Assembly (NCBI RefSeq): GCF_029542625.1
Contig: NZ_CP120733.1
Coordinates: forward strand, 3,162,001 to 3,226,000
DNA: 64,000 bases
From: Tepidibacter hydrothermalis
GTDB taxonomy: Bacteria > Bacillota > Clostridia > Peptostreptococcales > Peptostreptococcaceae
Direction of reading: 5' to 3'
Position numbers and translations under genes: made by a program. Numbering within the stretch: the stretch's first letter is position 1; each line of letters starts with the position of its first letter. Shown here piece by piece: positions 7,751 to 16,942 of the stretch. The notes below the pieces were generated by a model that was given only the letters and a program-made list of their open reading frames with translations, did no database searches and was not told where the DNA came from.

Positions 7751-9430
7751 TTATTCATATATAGTCCAATTTTCAGCATCAAATAAGTCTAAATGCGTTG
7801 TTGGATTAAAATTCTCTAAGTTAGGATTATATGCAATTCTTGTATTTTGGCAGAAAAGATATACCCAAGGTAATTCCTCATTCATCAACTTAGCAAATTT
7901 TTCATATACTTGTTTACGCTCATTCATATCTAACGTAGATAATCCTTGTTCCATAAAACTATCAGATTCTTGATTCTTTAAACCAGATATATTCCAAGCA
8001 TATACTCCTTTTTCATCTGATGCTGCACTTGAATGCCAGTATGGTTTTGGATCTGGATCTAAATCTAAATTATTACCCATTAAATATAATTCAAATTCAT
8101 GATTTCCAACAACTTGGTCCATAAGAGTAGAGAACTCCAAACTTGATAATTCTACTTTAATTCCAATTTCTTTTAAACTAGCTTGAACAATAGGAGCTAT
8201 CTGTTCTCTTGTTTTATTTCCTGTAGGATATTTTAATTCCACTACAAACTCTTCATTTTTATTATTTTCAACTATTCCATTACCATCCTTATCTTCCCAT
8301 CCAGCTTCTTTTAATAACTCTTTTGCTTTTTGGATATTGTAATCATAATGATTTAATATATCAGATTTTGGATAAGCCCAAGAAGAAGGAAGCATTGGTG
8401 TATTAACAACTACTCCATTACCTTCTATTAATTTTTCAACCATAAGTTTACGATCTATAGCATACATAAATGCTTGTCTTACTTGTTTATCTTGAAATCT
8501 TTCATCTCTTAAGTTGAATCCCATATATTGAATAAGTTTATTTGGATATGACTTTATTTTAAATCCTTCATTTTCTAGTAATTCTATATCCTTAGCTTTT
8601 AACGATGTAACATCTGCTATATCTATAGTTTTATTAATTAATTCAGCTTGTGCTGTATCTTGATTAGTTACTTTAAATATAAATGTTTTAGTTTTTGCTG
8701 TTTGTCCATAGTACTCATCGAATCTTTCTAATTCAACGTATTGTCCTGGCTCAAACTTTAACATTTTATAAGGTCCACTACCAACAGGATTATTTAATAA
8801 TTCATTACTTTCTTTCCATTTTGCTATAGGAACTTCTCCCCAAACATGCTTAGGAATTATTCCTTCAAATCCTATATTTAAAAGTCCAGGAGAATAAACC
8901 TTCTCAAATTCAAATTTTATTGTATTTTCATCTAATACTTTGATTCCCTCTATCGATTTTGCTTTTCCCTCATGATAATCTTTTGCACCCTTTAAACGCT
9001 CAACATTACCATATCCTGCTCCTGCATAATCTTTATCTGCCATTGCCTCAAATGTAAAAGCAATATCTTGAGCTGTTACAGGCTTACCATCATGCCATTT
9101 TGCATCTTTTTTTATATGAAACGTAAATGATAAATTATCATCTGATACTTCATATTTTTCAGCCAAATCACAAACTAACTCTCCATTTTTATTAAATTTA
9201 AGTAATGAAGAATAAGTCAAATCTATAACATAATCATCATATGTAGTATCATTTAATAATGGATTAAAAACCCCTGTTGGTGAACTCCAAATGGCATAAA
9301 CTAACTTATCTTTTATTTGTTTCTTATCACCTTCACCTTGGTCCTCAGATGTACTACTACATCCAGTTAGTAAAACCATAAATGTCATAATAGATGCAAA
9401 TAATACAAATAATATTTTATTTTTTTTCAT
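7751..9430 (-). CDS. Extracytoplasmic peptide-binding lipoprotein (SBP family 5)
   Basis: 559 residues with a lipoprotein signal peptide: KKNK, a hydrophobic stretch, lipobox LLTGC (Cys24) and a Ser/Thr/Asp-rich linker. The mature part has the SBP_bac_5 signature KDAKWHDGKPVTAQDIAFTF (about residues 107-126) and the later NPVGSGPYKMLKFEPGQ and VRQAFMYAIDRKLMV blocks. It is the first gene of the opp-like operon and would deliver peptides, or possibly a metal complex, to the two permeases. Start after GGAGGG. The full repeat copy (b) begins 55 bp upstream of the ATG and lies in or just above the promoter region. Confidence 0.93.
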   Translation of the reverse strand: MKKNKILFVLFASIMTFMVLLTGCSSTSEDQGEGDKKQIKDKLVYAIWSSPTGVFNPLLNDTTYDDYVIDLTYSSLLKFNKNGELVCDLAEKYEVSDDNLSFTFHIKKDAKWHDGKPVTAQDIAFTFEAMADKDYAGAGYGNVERLKGAKDYHEGKAKSIEGIKVLDENTIKFEFEKVYSPGLLNIGFEGIIPKHVWGEVPIAKWKESNELLNNPVGSGPYKMLKFEPGQYVELERFDEYYGQTAKTKTFIFKVTNQDTAQAELINKTIDIADVTSLKAKDIELLENEGFKIKSYPNKLIQYMGFNLRDERFQDKQVRQAFMYAIDRKLMVEKLIEGNGVVVNTPMLPSSWAYPKSDILNHYDYNIQKAKELLKEAGWEDKDGNGIVENNKNEEFVVELKYPTGNKTREQIAPIVQASLKEIGIKVELSSLEFSTLMDQVVGNHEFELYLMGNNLDLDPDPKPYWHSSAASDEKGVYAWNISGLKNQESDSFMEQGLSTLDMNERKQVYEKFAKLMNEELPWVYLFCQNTRIAYNPNLENFNPTTHLDLFDAENWTIYE

Positions 9431-9484
9431 ATTCAGCCCTCCTATATCAGTGAATAAAGTATAAAAGACTAATTGTATTTCCTA

Positions 9485-9620
9485 TTTATCCGAAAGCTAA
9501 GAATTGTAATACTCCATCATCTTAAGGCTGAAGATAAAAACTCTACAGCTTCTGGATTAGTTTCCCCATAGGGCAATTTAGCTGGAGTAAAAACTCCAGC
9601 TAAATTAAATTCCACTTTAT
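9485..9620 (+). repeat. Dispersed repeat family 1, full copy (b)
   Basis: Starts with TTTATCCGAAAGCTAAGAA and ends with hairpin AATTTAGCTGGAGT/ACTCCAGCTAAATT followed by AAATTCCACTTTAT. The middle carries CAGCTTCTGGATTAG, shared with copies (e) and (f). In the direction of the neighbouring minus-strand gene it ends 55 bp before the OppA-like start. Apart from this repeat and a possible weak promoter near 9440-9470, I see nothing in the 9431-9752 gap. Confidence 0.8.
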
Positions 9621-9752
9621 TCCCATGATAAATTCTAACATAATTAAAGAAACTGCAAAAATAGAAATTTTCTATAGTACTTAAAGCTATTATATATTTT
9701 TTTTATAATTAAATTCCTATACTTTTATTCACTTATAGGAGAGCATATTTCA

Positions 9753-10529
9753 TCATCTAATTGTCAATATGTCATACTCATCAAACATTTTTGAACCTGT
9801 AAGTATTAGTGCTAAAATTGATCCAAAATATCTTACTATTAAAATAGCTATCATTATTGCTATCTGATATTTTATTGCTGTTAATGGTATTGCCCCTCCT
9901 AGAATCTGCCCTGTCATCATTCCAGGCAAAGACACCAAGCCTATTGTTTCTATAGATGCTATTGTAGGATTTACAGAAGATAAAATAGCATTTTTAAAAT
10001 ACGGTTTCAAAGCCTCTATCTTATTTCCACTAATACTCAAAAAATAATAGTACTCTTCTTTATTTTCTCTTATACTATTATGAAAATTATTTATACATAT
10101 AATATTACCACTTAAATTATTACCTAATAGCATTCCTGCTATAGTGATCATATATTGAGCATTAAACACATTATTTGTTCTTACAACAAAAGCATTAAAA
10201 AACATCAACACAATTACATTTGGAATTATAAATGATAAAAACAATGGAATTATCATTCTTTTTATATTCAAATCACAAGATTTAATCGTTGAAAAACTAG
10301 CAACAAATATCATAAAAACTAAATAACAAAAATTTAGATAAGGATTATTAAAATCAAAAAGGTATTGCAAAAATAACCCAACTAAAGTAAGCTGTATTAC
10401 CATTCTTATTATAGAAAAAAGCATTTTCTTGTTTATATTAATACCTAATTTATAGTTTATTATAATGATTGGAATTATAAAAAAAACTAAGCTCAATATA
10501 GAAAAATAGGAAACTTCATGTACGTTCAT
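9753..10529 (-). CDS. fetB: FetB-type ABC permease (UPF0014)
   Basis: 258 residues from the ATG at 10529, with GAGGAG 8 nt upstream. Multiple hydrophobic helices and the conserved UPF0014 core are present: MLLGNNLSGNIICINNF, ALKPYFKNAILSSVNPTIASIETIGLVSLPGMMTGQILGG (read here as two adjoining blocks) and PLTAIKYQIAIMI. FetAB of E. coli is proposed to export iron under oxidative stress. Here the permease follows its ATPase and a PadR repressor in one operon. Iron export is inference from the family; the PadR control suggests a stress or effector response rather than Fur control. Confidence 0.85.
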   Translation of the reverse strand: MNVHEVSYFSILSLVFFIIPIIIINYKLGININKKMLFSIIRMVIQLTLVGLFLQYLFDFNNPYLNFCYLVFMIFVASFSTIKSCDLNIKRMIIPLFLSFIIPNVIVLMFFNAFVVRTNNVFNAQYMITIAGMLLGNNLSGNIICINNFHNSIRENKEEYYYFLSISGNKIEALKPYFKNAILSSVNPTIASIETIGLVSLPGMMTGQILGGAIPLTAIKYQIAIMIAILIVRYFGSILALILTGSKMFDEYDILTIR

Positions 10530-10531
10530 AT

Positions 10532-11146
10532 TTACCACTCCTCTATTCTGACAATATCATTTTCACTCCAAATATTATCATGAGAAACTATTAAAACTGT
10601 CTTATCCTGTTTTAAAACATAGTCTACCACTCTTTGCTTCATATCCTTATCAAGACCAGAAGTGACTTCATCTAAAAGCCATACTTTTCTATCTAATAGT
10701 ATGCATATAATAAGACCTAATCGTTGTCTTTCTCCACCTGAAAGATCTCTTATTTCCTTTTTTATTATATCTTTTGAAAGATCAAAATAGTTGGCAACAT
10801 CCAAAAACTTATCTTTAGTAACTTTTATGTGTTTGTTGTATTTATAAGAAAAAATCTCAACAATTAAATCCCAGATATTTTGATTTCTTAATTCAACATC
10901 TTGACTTAAATAAGCTATGTTTGTTCTAAAATACATTAAATTATTTTTCTCTAATTTCTTACAATCAAATATTATTTCACCTGAATCAATCTTTTGGAAT
11001 CCCAAAAGTAGTTTAAGTAGTGTAGATTTCCCTTTACCCGAAGGTGATTTTAAAAGTACTTTTTCACCACCTTTAATATTCATATTGAAATTTTCAAATA
11101 TAACCTTATCATCAAATCTTAAATTGATATTTTCAAATTTAATCAA
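10532..11146 (-). CDS. fetA: FetA-type ABC transporter ATP-binding protein
   Basis: About 204 residues. Walker A SPSGKGKSTLLKLL, Q-loop AYLSQDVELR, signature LSGGERQRLGL and Walker B VWLLDEVTSGLD are all intact. I prefer the TTG start at 11146 (MIKFENINLRF), 6 nt after AAGTGGTG and overlapping the padR stop; GTG codons at 11155 and 11158 are alternatives. It energises the FetB-type permease encoded 2 bp downstream. It is shorter than many ABC ATPases, as is usual for FetA. Confidence 0.88.
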   Translation of the reverse strand: MIKFENINLRFDDKVIFENFNMNIKGGEKVLLKSPSGKGKSTLLKLLLGFQKIDSGEIIFDCKKLEKNNLMYFRTNIAYLSQDVELRNQNIWDLIVEIFSYKYNKHIKVTKDKFLDVANYFDLSKDIIKKEIRDLSGGERQRLGLIICILLDRKVWLLDEVTSGLDKDMKQRVVDYVLKQDKTVLIVSHDNIWSENDIVRIEEW

Positions 11147-11465
11147 TGTGATCACCACTTTCTTTTATTTCCCCAAATAACTCACCTGCTTTTTCTTTTG
11201 CTTCATCTAAAACTTCTTCTCCAAGTTTTGTTGTTGTGTAAAACTTTATTATTCTTCCATCAACATTTTCTTCTGTTTTAGATAATAAACCCTCTTTTTC
11301 CATTCTGTTTAACATAGGATATAAAGTCCCTGGACTAAGCTTATATCCATGCTCTTGTAATTCTTCCATCATCCATGTTCCGTATATAGGCTTTACTTTA
11401 GCATGATGCAATATGTGTATCTGCATAAAACCTAAAAATAATTTCCTTAATATTTTATCTTTCAT
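11139..11465 (-). CDS. PadR-family transcriptional repressor
   Basis: 108 residues, a short PadR of the s2 type. The winged helix covers residues 5-85, including GTWMMEELQEHGYKLSPGTLY, PMLNRMEKEGLLSK and the wing VDGRIIKFYTTT, followed by a short dimerisation helix. The gene overlaps the start of the ABC ATPase gene and is the first gene of the operon. Two dyads (ATATCGT-TTT-ACGATAT and ATGATATCAT) overlap or adjoin the -10, the usual arrangement for PadR autorepression. An inducing ligand, possibly the exported compound, is expected but not identifiable. Confidence 0.92.
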   Translation of the reverse strand: MKDKILRKLFLGFMQIHILHHAKVKPIYGTWMMEELQEHGYKLSPGTLYPMLNRMEKEGLLSKTEENVDGRIIKFYTTTKLGEEVLDEAKEKAGELFGEIKESGDHID

Positions 11466-11493
11466 ATCTATCTCCTTACACTCTTTGTTTTTA

Positions 11494-11553
11494 ATATCGT
11501 TTTACGATATCGAATTATGATATCATTGTATATAAAAAAATAAATAGTGTCAA
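11494..11553 (-). promoter_or_regulatory. Promoter and PadR operators of padR-fetA-fetB
   Basis: TTGACA (plus-strand 11548-11553), a 17-nt spacer and TACAAT (11525-11530). Operator dyads are ATGATATCAT at 11517-11526, overlapping the -10, and ATATCGT-N3-ACGATAT at 11494-11510, downstream of +1. Confidence 0.75.
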
Positions 11554-11580
11554 TTGAGTTTGTTAAAATGACACTATTTA
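11534..11580 (-). terminator. Terminator of the chemoreceptor gene, overlapping the padR promoter
   Basis: Arms AAATAGTGTCA/TGACACTATTT with a 16-nt loop, followed on the minus strand by ATTTTTTTAT. The 3' arm contains the TTGACA -35 box of the padR promoter, so one sequence serves both roles. Confidence 0.7.
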
Positions 11581-11592
11581 CCTTATACATTC

Positions 11593-13311
11593 TTATAATT
11601 TGAACTTCGATACTTCTTCTTTCAATTTATCTGCATTTTCTCTAGCTTCATGTGTTTTATCAATTATATTATACGATTGTTTTGTTACATCATTTATTTT
11701 TTCAGCAATATCAGCTGCTCCTTCTGCTCCTTCGCTTGAAGCTTGTGCCACCTGTTCTATAGTCTTTAATACATCATGAATAGATGCTAATAGTTCTTCT
11801 GAAGTTACACTAAACTCCGTTACAAGACCATCTACAAATTCTGCATCTTCACTATATTGTTGTGCCACATTAAGCATCGTCTTATAATCATTATCTACAT
11901 CCTTTGATATAAAATTTAATATATCCTTGGAACTATTTGATAGATTATTTACTGATTTCATAACTTTTTCTGTTATAACTTTTATTTCTACTACAGTTTC
12001 CTTAGACTGTTCTGCTAACTTTCTTATTTCATCTGCTACTACTGAAAATCCTTTACCTGCCTCTCCTGCTCTTGCTGCTTCAATTGCTGCATTTAAAGCT
12101 AATAAATTAGTTTTTTCTGTTATTTGCATAATTGCTTCTGATAAAACATTTATTTGATTTACTATGCTTGAATCCTCTATTGCTTTTTCTAGAATATCTT
12201 TTGTTTCTACAAATATGTTTAAAGATTTTTCATTTGCTAATGTAAAATCTTGTTTAATATCTTCTGCTCTTTTACTAATTTTCCCAGCTTCTATAGCACC
12301 ATCTTGAGCTCTTTCTGCGATAGCTTGGACTGCGTTTTCAATTTCAACAGATGTTGCATTCATCTCCTCTGAAGATGCTGCTGTTTCCTGCATTCCTGCT
12401 GATAATTGTTCTGTTGTAGTAGATACACCTTCTATATTACTATCTAAATTATCCATATTTTGCGAAATATCATCTACTATTGTTATAATGTCATCACCTT
12501 CTTTTTTAACATTAATAATCAAAGTCTTTAAAGAGGCTTGCATTACATCTATACTTCTTGCAATATCTCCAATTTCATCTTTTCTTTTTTTAAATTGAGT
12601 TGGAACCTCTAATGAAAAATCACCATCAGCAACAACTTGTAAATGCTTTATAGCTAACAATATTGGGTGTGATATAGATTTTGAAATAATTAAAGTTAAA
12701 ATAATTGCTATAATTATAGAAAATAATAATTGAGTGCCAAATGATTTTAATGAACTAGAATAATCTTTATTATTTTGTTCGTTAACTTTTTTTGATGTTT
12801 CAATATTGTATTTTGCTAAATCACGTAAATTCTTTTGAAACTCTGCTGCAACATTTTCAATAGAGTTAAATGCTTGTAATGCTTCTATTTGATTTCCCTC
12901 TAAAGCCAAATTTATAGCAACAGATCTACCTTCTCTATATTTTTTAAGATTACTTTCTAAAACACTAATCGTATCCTTTTCATATTTATCTAGATTAGTT
13001 TTTTTGTATAATTCCCAGTTATCAGAAAATTTCTTTATTCTTATATCTATATCCTCTATTTTCCTTTTCTGATGTCCTTTATCCTCTGTGTCTAGCATTA
13101 TATAATATATATCTGCCTCAATAGCTCTTGCTTGATTTCTATTGTCATTTAAATATTGTATTGCCAATAATCTATCCTCATACAATTCTGTTATTTCTTT
13201 ATTTGCCTTTAAAAGGTAGGCATATCCTGTAGCCCCCATTATACACAATAACAGTATCATCGTAATTGAAAACACTAAAATTTTGAATCTAATTCTTAAA
13301 TTATTTATCAC
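11593..13311 (-). CDS. Methyl-accepting chemotaxis protein with 4HB-type sensor
   Basis: 572 residues, GTG start 9 nt after AGGAGG. Transmembrane helix 1 is at about 10-31. A helical periplasmic domain resembling 4HB_MCP follows ([22 protein letters not shown]...). Transmembrane helix 2 is near 190-208, then HAMP ([22 protein letters not shown]), then the signalling domain whose hairpin tip is [38 protein letters not shown] (read in blocks). It senses an unknown ligand and signals to CheA/CheW. A sigma-54-type promoter lies at 13374-13389, just below the sigma-54 activator gene, so expression is probably switched on by that two-component system. Confidence 0.93.
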   Translation of the reverse strand: MINNLRIRFKILVFSITMILLLCIMGATGYAYLLKANKEITELYEDRLLAIQYLNDNRNQARAIEADIYYIMLDTEDKGHQKRKIEDIDIRIKKFSDNWELYKKTNLDKYEKDTISVLESNLKKYREGRSVAINLALEGNQIEALQAFNSIENVAAEFQKNLRDLAKYNIETSKKVNEQNNKDYSSSLKSFGTQLLFSIIIAIILTLIISKSISHPILLAIKHLQVVADGDFSLEVPTQFKKRKDEIGDIARSIDVMQASLKTLIINVKKEGDDIITIVDDISQNMDNLDSNIEGVSTTTEQLSAGMQETAASSEEMNATSVEIENAVQAIAERAQDGAIEAGKISKRAEDIKQDFTLANEKSLNIFVETKDILEKAIEDSSIVNQINVLSEAIMQITEKTNLLALNAAIEAARAGEAGKGFSVVADEIRKLAEQSKETVVEIKVITEKVMKSVNNLSNSSKDILNFISKDVDNDYKTMLNVAQQYSEDAEFVDGLVTEFSVTSEELLASIHDVLKTIEQVAQASSEGAEGAADIAEKINDVTKQSYNIIDKTHEARENADKLKEEVSKFKL

Positions 13312-13373
13312 CTATAAATTCCTCCTTATTTTTTCTACAATATTTTCTTATATTTATCTACCTCTTTTATCCA

Positions 13374-13389
13374 AGCAAATTTTATGCCA
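13374..13389 (-). promoter_or_regulatory. Sigma-54 (-24/-12) promoter of the chemoreceptor gene
   Basis: Minus strand TGGCATAAAATTTGCT: TGGCA at -24 and TTGC at -12, with exactly 10 nt between the invariant GG and GC. It lies 63 bp upstream of the receptor start. Dyad repeats TTGCAAAATTTACAA-like at 13481-13499 and 13510-13528 lie about 120-165 bp upstream of the expected +1, where enhancer sites are usual. Confidence 0.65.
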
Positions 13390-13442
13390 TATATTCAAAT
13401 TCAAATAAATATGTACCTTTGTTCAAATTCCAATATATACAA

Positions 13443-13486
13443 AACAAACCTCCATGTAATAAAAATACATGGAGGTTTGTTTTTTT
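13443..13486. terminator. Strong hairpin after the response-regulator gene
   Basis: 16-bp stem AACAAACCTCCATGTA/TACATGGAGGTTTGTT with a 7-nt loop. A long T-run is present on the plus strand; on the minus strand the U-rich end is TTGTATATATTGG-like. It presumably ends the sensor-regulator transcript. Confidence 0.7.
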
Positions 13487-13528
13487 GCAAAATTTACAAA
13501 TTACGAGTTTTTTTTGCAAATTTTACAA
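13481..13528. promoter_or_regulatory. Candidate enhancer pair for the sigma-54 activator
   Basis: TTTTTTGCAAAATTTACAA (13481-13499) and TTTTTTGCAAATTTTACAA (13510-13528) are near-identical direct repeats 29 bp apart. Each contains an imperfect dyad TTGYAAA-N-TTTRCAA. They abut the stop codon of the regulator gene and precede the chemoreceptor promoter. Confidence 0.45.
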
Positions 13529-14851
13529 CTATATATTATATTTTTTCATTTTATTATATAATGTTTTTTCACTAATACCTAAAATATTAATAGCTTCTTT
13601 TTTGTTTTCCTTTACTTTTTTCAAAACATTAATAATATGTTTCTTTTCTAATTCTTCCATACTTAACATTTTACATTTCCAATATTCGCTATTGTCTAAT
13701 TCATTTTCTTCAAATAAGTAGTCAGGCATATCCTCTATTTCAATTTCTTCTGTATGCGCAACCGAGATCATTCTCTGTATAACATTGTTTAATTCTCTTA
13801 CATTCCCTGGCCAAGTATGTGTTTTTAGAATCTTACATACATCATCAGATATTTTCTTCACAGTCGTAACATACTCTTTTCTAAACAAATCAATAAAGTA
13901 ATGAACTAGACATTGTATATCTTCTTTTCTTTCTCTAAGAGGAGGTACAATTATATTAAAGGTATTCAGTCTATAATATAAATCTTGGCGAAAATTTCCT
14001 TTTTTAACCTCTTCCAAGATATCTTTATTTGTCGCAACTATAATTCTAAAATCAGAATTAATTTCCTTATTACCTCCTAATCTTTCAAATGTTTTGTATT
14101 CCAAAACTCTTAGTAATTTTGTTTGAAGTTTCATATCCATATCACATATTTCATCCAAAAATAAAGTTCCTTGATGCACTTCCTCTAATTTGCCTTTTTT
14201 AGATGATATAGCACTTGTAAATGCCCCTCTTTCATATCCAAATAATTCACTCTCTAATAATTCTAATGGAATCGCAGCACAGTTAATTTTAACAATCCTA
14301 CTATGTTTTCTAACGGAATTGTAATGAATAAAATCTGCTAACAATTCTTTTCCTGTACCACTTTCTCCATAAATTATTATAGGTGCATCATTATTAGAAA
14401 ATTTTAATGCTTCATTCCTACATTTTTTTATTGCTTCACTTTGCCCAATAATAATACCTTTATTTTTTAATTTGCTCCTATACTCTGTATCACTACTTGA
14501 TAAAACTTTTGAAATAATCATTCTTATGTCTTTTAATTTAAATGGCTTAGATATAAACTCAATCGCTCCATTTTCAAATAAATTATTATAATTTTGTCTT
14601 TCTGCATAAGCCGTAATCATAATGATTTTTATTTTTGGGTTTAATTTTTTTATTATATTTAATGCTTCTAACCCACACATATCTGGCATTTGAATATCTA
14701 ATAACACTAAATCTGGACAATCCTGCTCTATAAATTTAATTGCTGATTTTGCATCATAAAAAGCCTTTGCATTATAATTATCTTTATTCAAAACACGCTC
14801 TAGTAAATCAGATATTTCTTTATGATCATCCACAATAACTATTTTTTTCAT
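13529..14851 (-). CDS. NtrC-family sigma-54-dependent response regulator
   Basis: 440 residues. The ATG at 14851 lies 6 nt after GAGGAGG; the ATG one codon earlier is possible. The receiver domain (about residues 1-120) has acidic DD near the start, phospho-acceptor LVLLDIQMPDM and FISKPFKLKD. The AAA+ domain (about 140-375) has GESGTGKELLA (Walker A), ELFGYERGAFTSA, GTLFLDEI (Walker B) and VIVPPLRERKEDI. The C-terminal Fis-type HTH ends EAINILGISEKTLYNKMKKY. The sigma-54 contact loop reads GAFTSA rather than the commoner GAFTGA. The gene is coupled to the sensor kinase gene by a 26-bp overlap, and its probable target is the adjacent chemoreceptor. Confidence 0.92.
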   Translation of the reverse strand: MKKIVIVDDHKEISDLLERVLNKDNYNAKAFYDAKSAIKFIEQDCPDLVLLDIQMPDMCGLEALNIIKKLNPKIKIIMITAYAERQNYNNLFENGAIEFISKPFKLKDIRMIISKVLSSSDTEYRSKLKNKGIIIGQSEAIKKCRNEALKFSNNDAPIIIYGESGTGKELLADFIHYNSVRKHSRIVKINCAAIPLELLESELFGYERGAFTSAISSKKGKLEEVHQGTLFLDEICDMDMKLQTKLLRVLEYKTFERLGGNKEINSDFRIIVATNKDILEEVKKGNFRQDLYYRLNTFNIIVPPLRERKEDIQCLVHYFIDLFRKEYVTTVKKISDDVCKILKTHTWPGNVRELNNVIQRMISVAHTEEIEIEDMPDYLFEENELDNSEYWKCKMLSMEELEKKHIINVLKKVKENKKEAINILGISEKTLYNKMKKYNI

Positions 14852-16721
14852 CATTTTCCTCCTCACCCAAACAGTCATATGGAATTGTTATCTTAAAAGT
14901 ACAACCTTTATCCACATTATTATTCACAGATATACTACCACTAAACTCTTCTATAATTTTTTTAGCTATACTGAGACCTAATCCTACTCCTTTATATTTC
15001 TTCTTATAAGAATTGTCAATTTGATAAAAAGGTTCAAAAATTTCTTCTATCTTATCTTGATCAATTCCAATTCCGCAATCCTTTATGAAAATATGTATAT
15101 CTTCTTCTTTTTCAATAAATACTTTAATGTTCCCTTCATTAGAAAATTTAATAGCATTATCTAATATATTATCTATTACTTGTCTCAATCTAAGAGGATC
15201 TGTTATTACTACAATGTTTTTTTGATTATTATTAAATATAATGTCTGTCTTGTTATTCTTCATAAAAAGCTTTCTTTCTTTTATTAAAGTATTAATTAAC
15301 TCATTTAAATCAATTTTTTTAAATTTAAATTTCCATTTTTCAGTTTCCAAAATAGAAAAATCTAACAAATCGTTTATTAAATATTCTAATCGTTCTGCAT
15401 TTTTATAAGCAATCTCCATGATTTCTTTTTGCTGTATATTTAAATTTCCCTCTTGTTCTTCTAAAAGATATTCTAAATAAGTCATTGTTATATTTAAAGG
15501 TGTTTTTAATTCATGGCTAATATTTGCTATAAAATTATTTTTTGCTTCATTTGCTACTTTTAGATCTTCATTTTTTTGAGATATCATATCCAGAGTTGAC
15601 ATATACTTCTTCGACAAGTGTATCAGTTGTGAATTCTTTTTTTTCAGCTTTTTTCTTTCATCAGAAAGTTCCTTGATGTATTGATTTTTCAATTTTTCAT
15701 CTTCTTTAATTTTTGTAATATCATTAAATACGCCTATACCCTTTATTATACTTCCTTTACAATCATACACGGGAGTACTAGACATTAAAATAATTTTTTC
15801 ATCCTTATTTTTTTTACGTATAAGAATTTCTTCATTTTTAATTACTTTTCCATTTTTAATAGATTGGAAAAGAGGATGTTCTTTTATATCAATTTTAGAT
15901 CCATTCATTCTGTATAAAAAAGGATATCTTTTCTCTAAATCACATTCTTCATTATTTATTTCATCATATACCAAATCAGATGCTATAGCATTTATCAACT
16001 TGCATTTTCCCTTTGCACCTATTACTATAACCCCTACTGGCATGACGTCAATAAGTTTATACAACGTATCATTTATACTCTTAAGATTTTCATTTAAAAC
16101 TTTTATCTTTTCTTGTTTCTCATTCATCTCATTCATCATCAATAATTTTTTCTTATAATCATTTATCATTAATATCATACAATACAACGCAACAATACCA
16201 AAAAACATAATATTTATACTTATCATAAAAGTCCAATTATAATTAAGAGGCATGTTAAATATCATATATGTAAATTTGATTGTATTATAAATCAAATACG
16301 TTCTTATGATTTTTTTTGAATCTAATATAGCACTATTTATAAATTCCTTTTTTTCAATTTTATAAAAAAACGATCCTACTATCATAGGAATCATTATAGA
16401 TGAAACTATACCTTGTTTAATTGTATATCCACCTATATACCAGCGAAATAAACTAGGTAAAACAACAGATATTATACCTGCTTTCCATCCATATACATAT
16501 GAAATAAAAAAAATCGGTATATTTCTCAAATCAAAATTCATTCCACTATGTTTAAATGGATGAGTCATACTTAAAATGGATAATATACTAGCCAAAACTG
16601 AACGTATAGCAATTCTAGCTTTTTTATGTTTTATTTTTTTTAAAATATATTCATTTAACTTAATACATATATATATGAAACCAATATATATAAGCATATT
16701 ATGAAAAAATGATAGTACCAT
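14826..16721 (-). CDS. Membrane sensor histidine kinase (LytS-like 5TM, PAS, HisKA, HATPase)
   Basis: 631 residues from the ATG at 16721 after GGAGG. The N-terminal 200 residues hold five or six transmembrane helices with RNIPIFFISYVYGWKAGIISVVLPSLFRWYIGG (in blocks), typical of 5TM-5TMR_LYT sensors. A PAS-like domain (about 230-345, VIVIGAKGKCKLINAIASDL) follows, then a coiled coil. HisKA contains NFIANISHELKTPLN with the phosphorylated His. HATPase_c has N box DNAIKFSNEG and DCGIGIDQDKIEEIFEPFYQ, then GVGLGLSIAKKI. It phosphorylates the downstream NtrC-type regulator. The signal is unknown; LytS-type sensors often respond to small metabolites or membrane state. Confidence 0.92.
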   Translation of the reverse strand: MVLSFFHNMLIYIGFIYICIKLNEYILKKIKHKKARIAIRSVLASILSILSMTHPFKHSGMNFDLRNIPIFFISYVYGWKAGIISVVLPSLFRWYIGGYTIKQGIVSSIMIPMIVGSFFYKIEKKEFINSAILDSKKIIRTYLIYNTIKFTYMIFNMPLNYNWTFMISINIMFFGIVALYCMILMINDYKKKLLMMNEMNEKQEKIKVLNENLKSINDTLYKLIDVMPVGVIVIGAKGKCKLINAIASDLVYDEINNEECDLEKRYPFLYRMNGSKIDIKEHPLFQSIKNGKVIKNEEILIRKKNKDEKIILMSSTPVYDCKGSIIKGIGVFNDITKIKEDEKLKNQYIKELSDERKKLKKKNSQLIHLSKKYMSTLDMISQKNEDLKVANEAKNNFIANISHELKTPLNITMTYLEYLLEEQEGNLNIQQKEIMEIAYKNAERLEYLINDLLDFSILETEKWKFKFKKIDLNELINTLIKERKLFMKNNKTDIIFNNNQKNIVVITDPLRLRQVIDNILDNAIKFSNEGNIKVFIEKEEDIHIFIKDCGIGIDQDKIEEIFEPFYQIDNSYKKKYKGVGLGLSIAKKIIEEFSGSISVNNNVDKGCTFKITIPYDCLGEEENDEKNSYCG

Positions 16722-16912
16722 TAAATTCCTCCATTTTTTAATCAATTATAATATTTCATAATTTTTCCTTATTTAACTCAGTCTATTTTACCATAATATT
16801 ACTTGAATATATATAATACTGATATCCTATATATTTTTTTGATATAGTAATAGCTCATATTTCAAGTAAATGTCACCGTATTCCTTCGGTTAAAATAATT
16901 ACAACTAGAACA

Positions 16913-16940
16913 AAAATGACGCCTATTAAAGGCGTCATTT
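16913..16940 (-). terminator. Intrinsic terminator of htpG
   Basis: Perfect stem AAATGACGCCT/AGGCGTCATTT with a 5-nt loop directly after the htpG stop; the minus strand continues TTTTTG. Between here and 16742 I see no gene. Confidence 0.85.
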
Positions 16941-16942
16941 AT

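Noticed and set aside
9485-9620. tRNA or known riboswitch in repeat family 1
   Set aside because: No T-loop GTTCRANNC pattern or known aptamer motif; the structure does not form a cloverleaf.
13384-13575. Short plus-strand frames between the chemoreceptor and regulator genes
   Set aside because: They cross the terminator, sigma-54 promoter and repeats; no ribosome site or family match.
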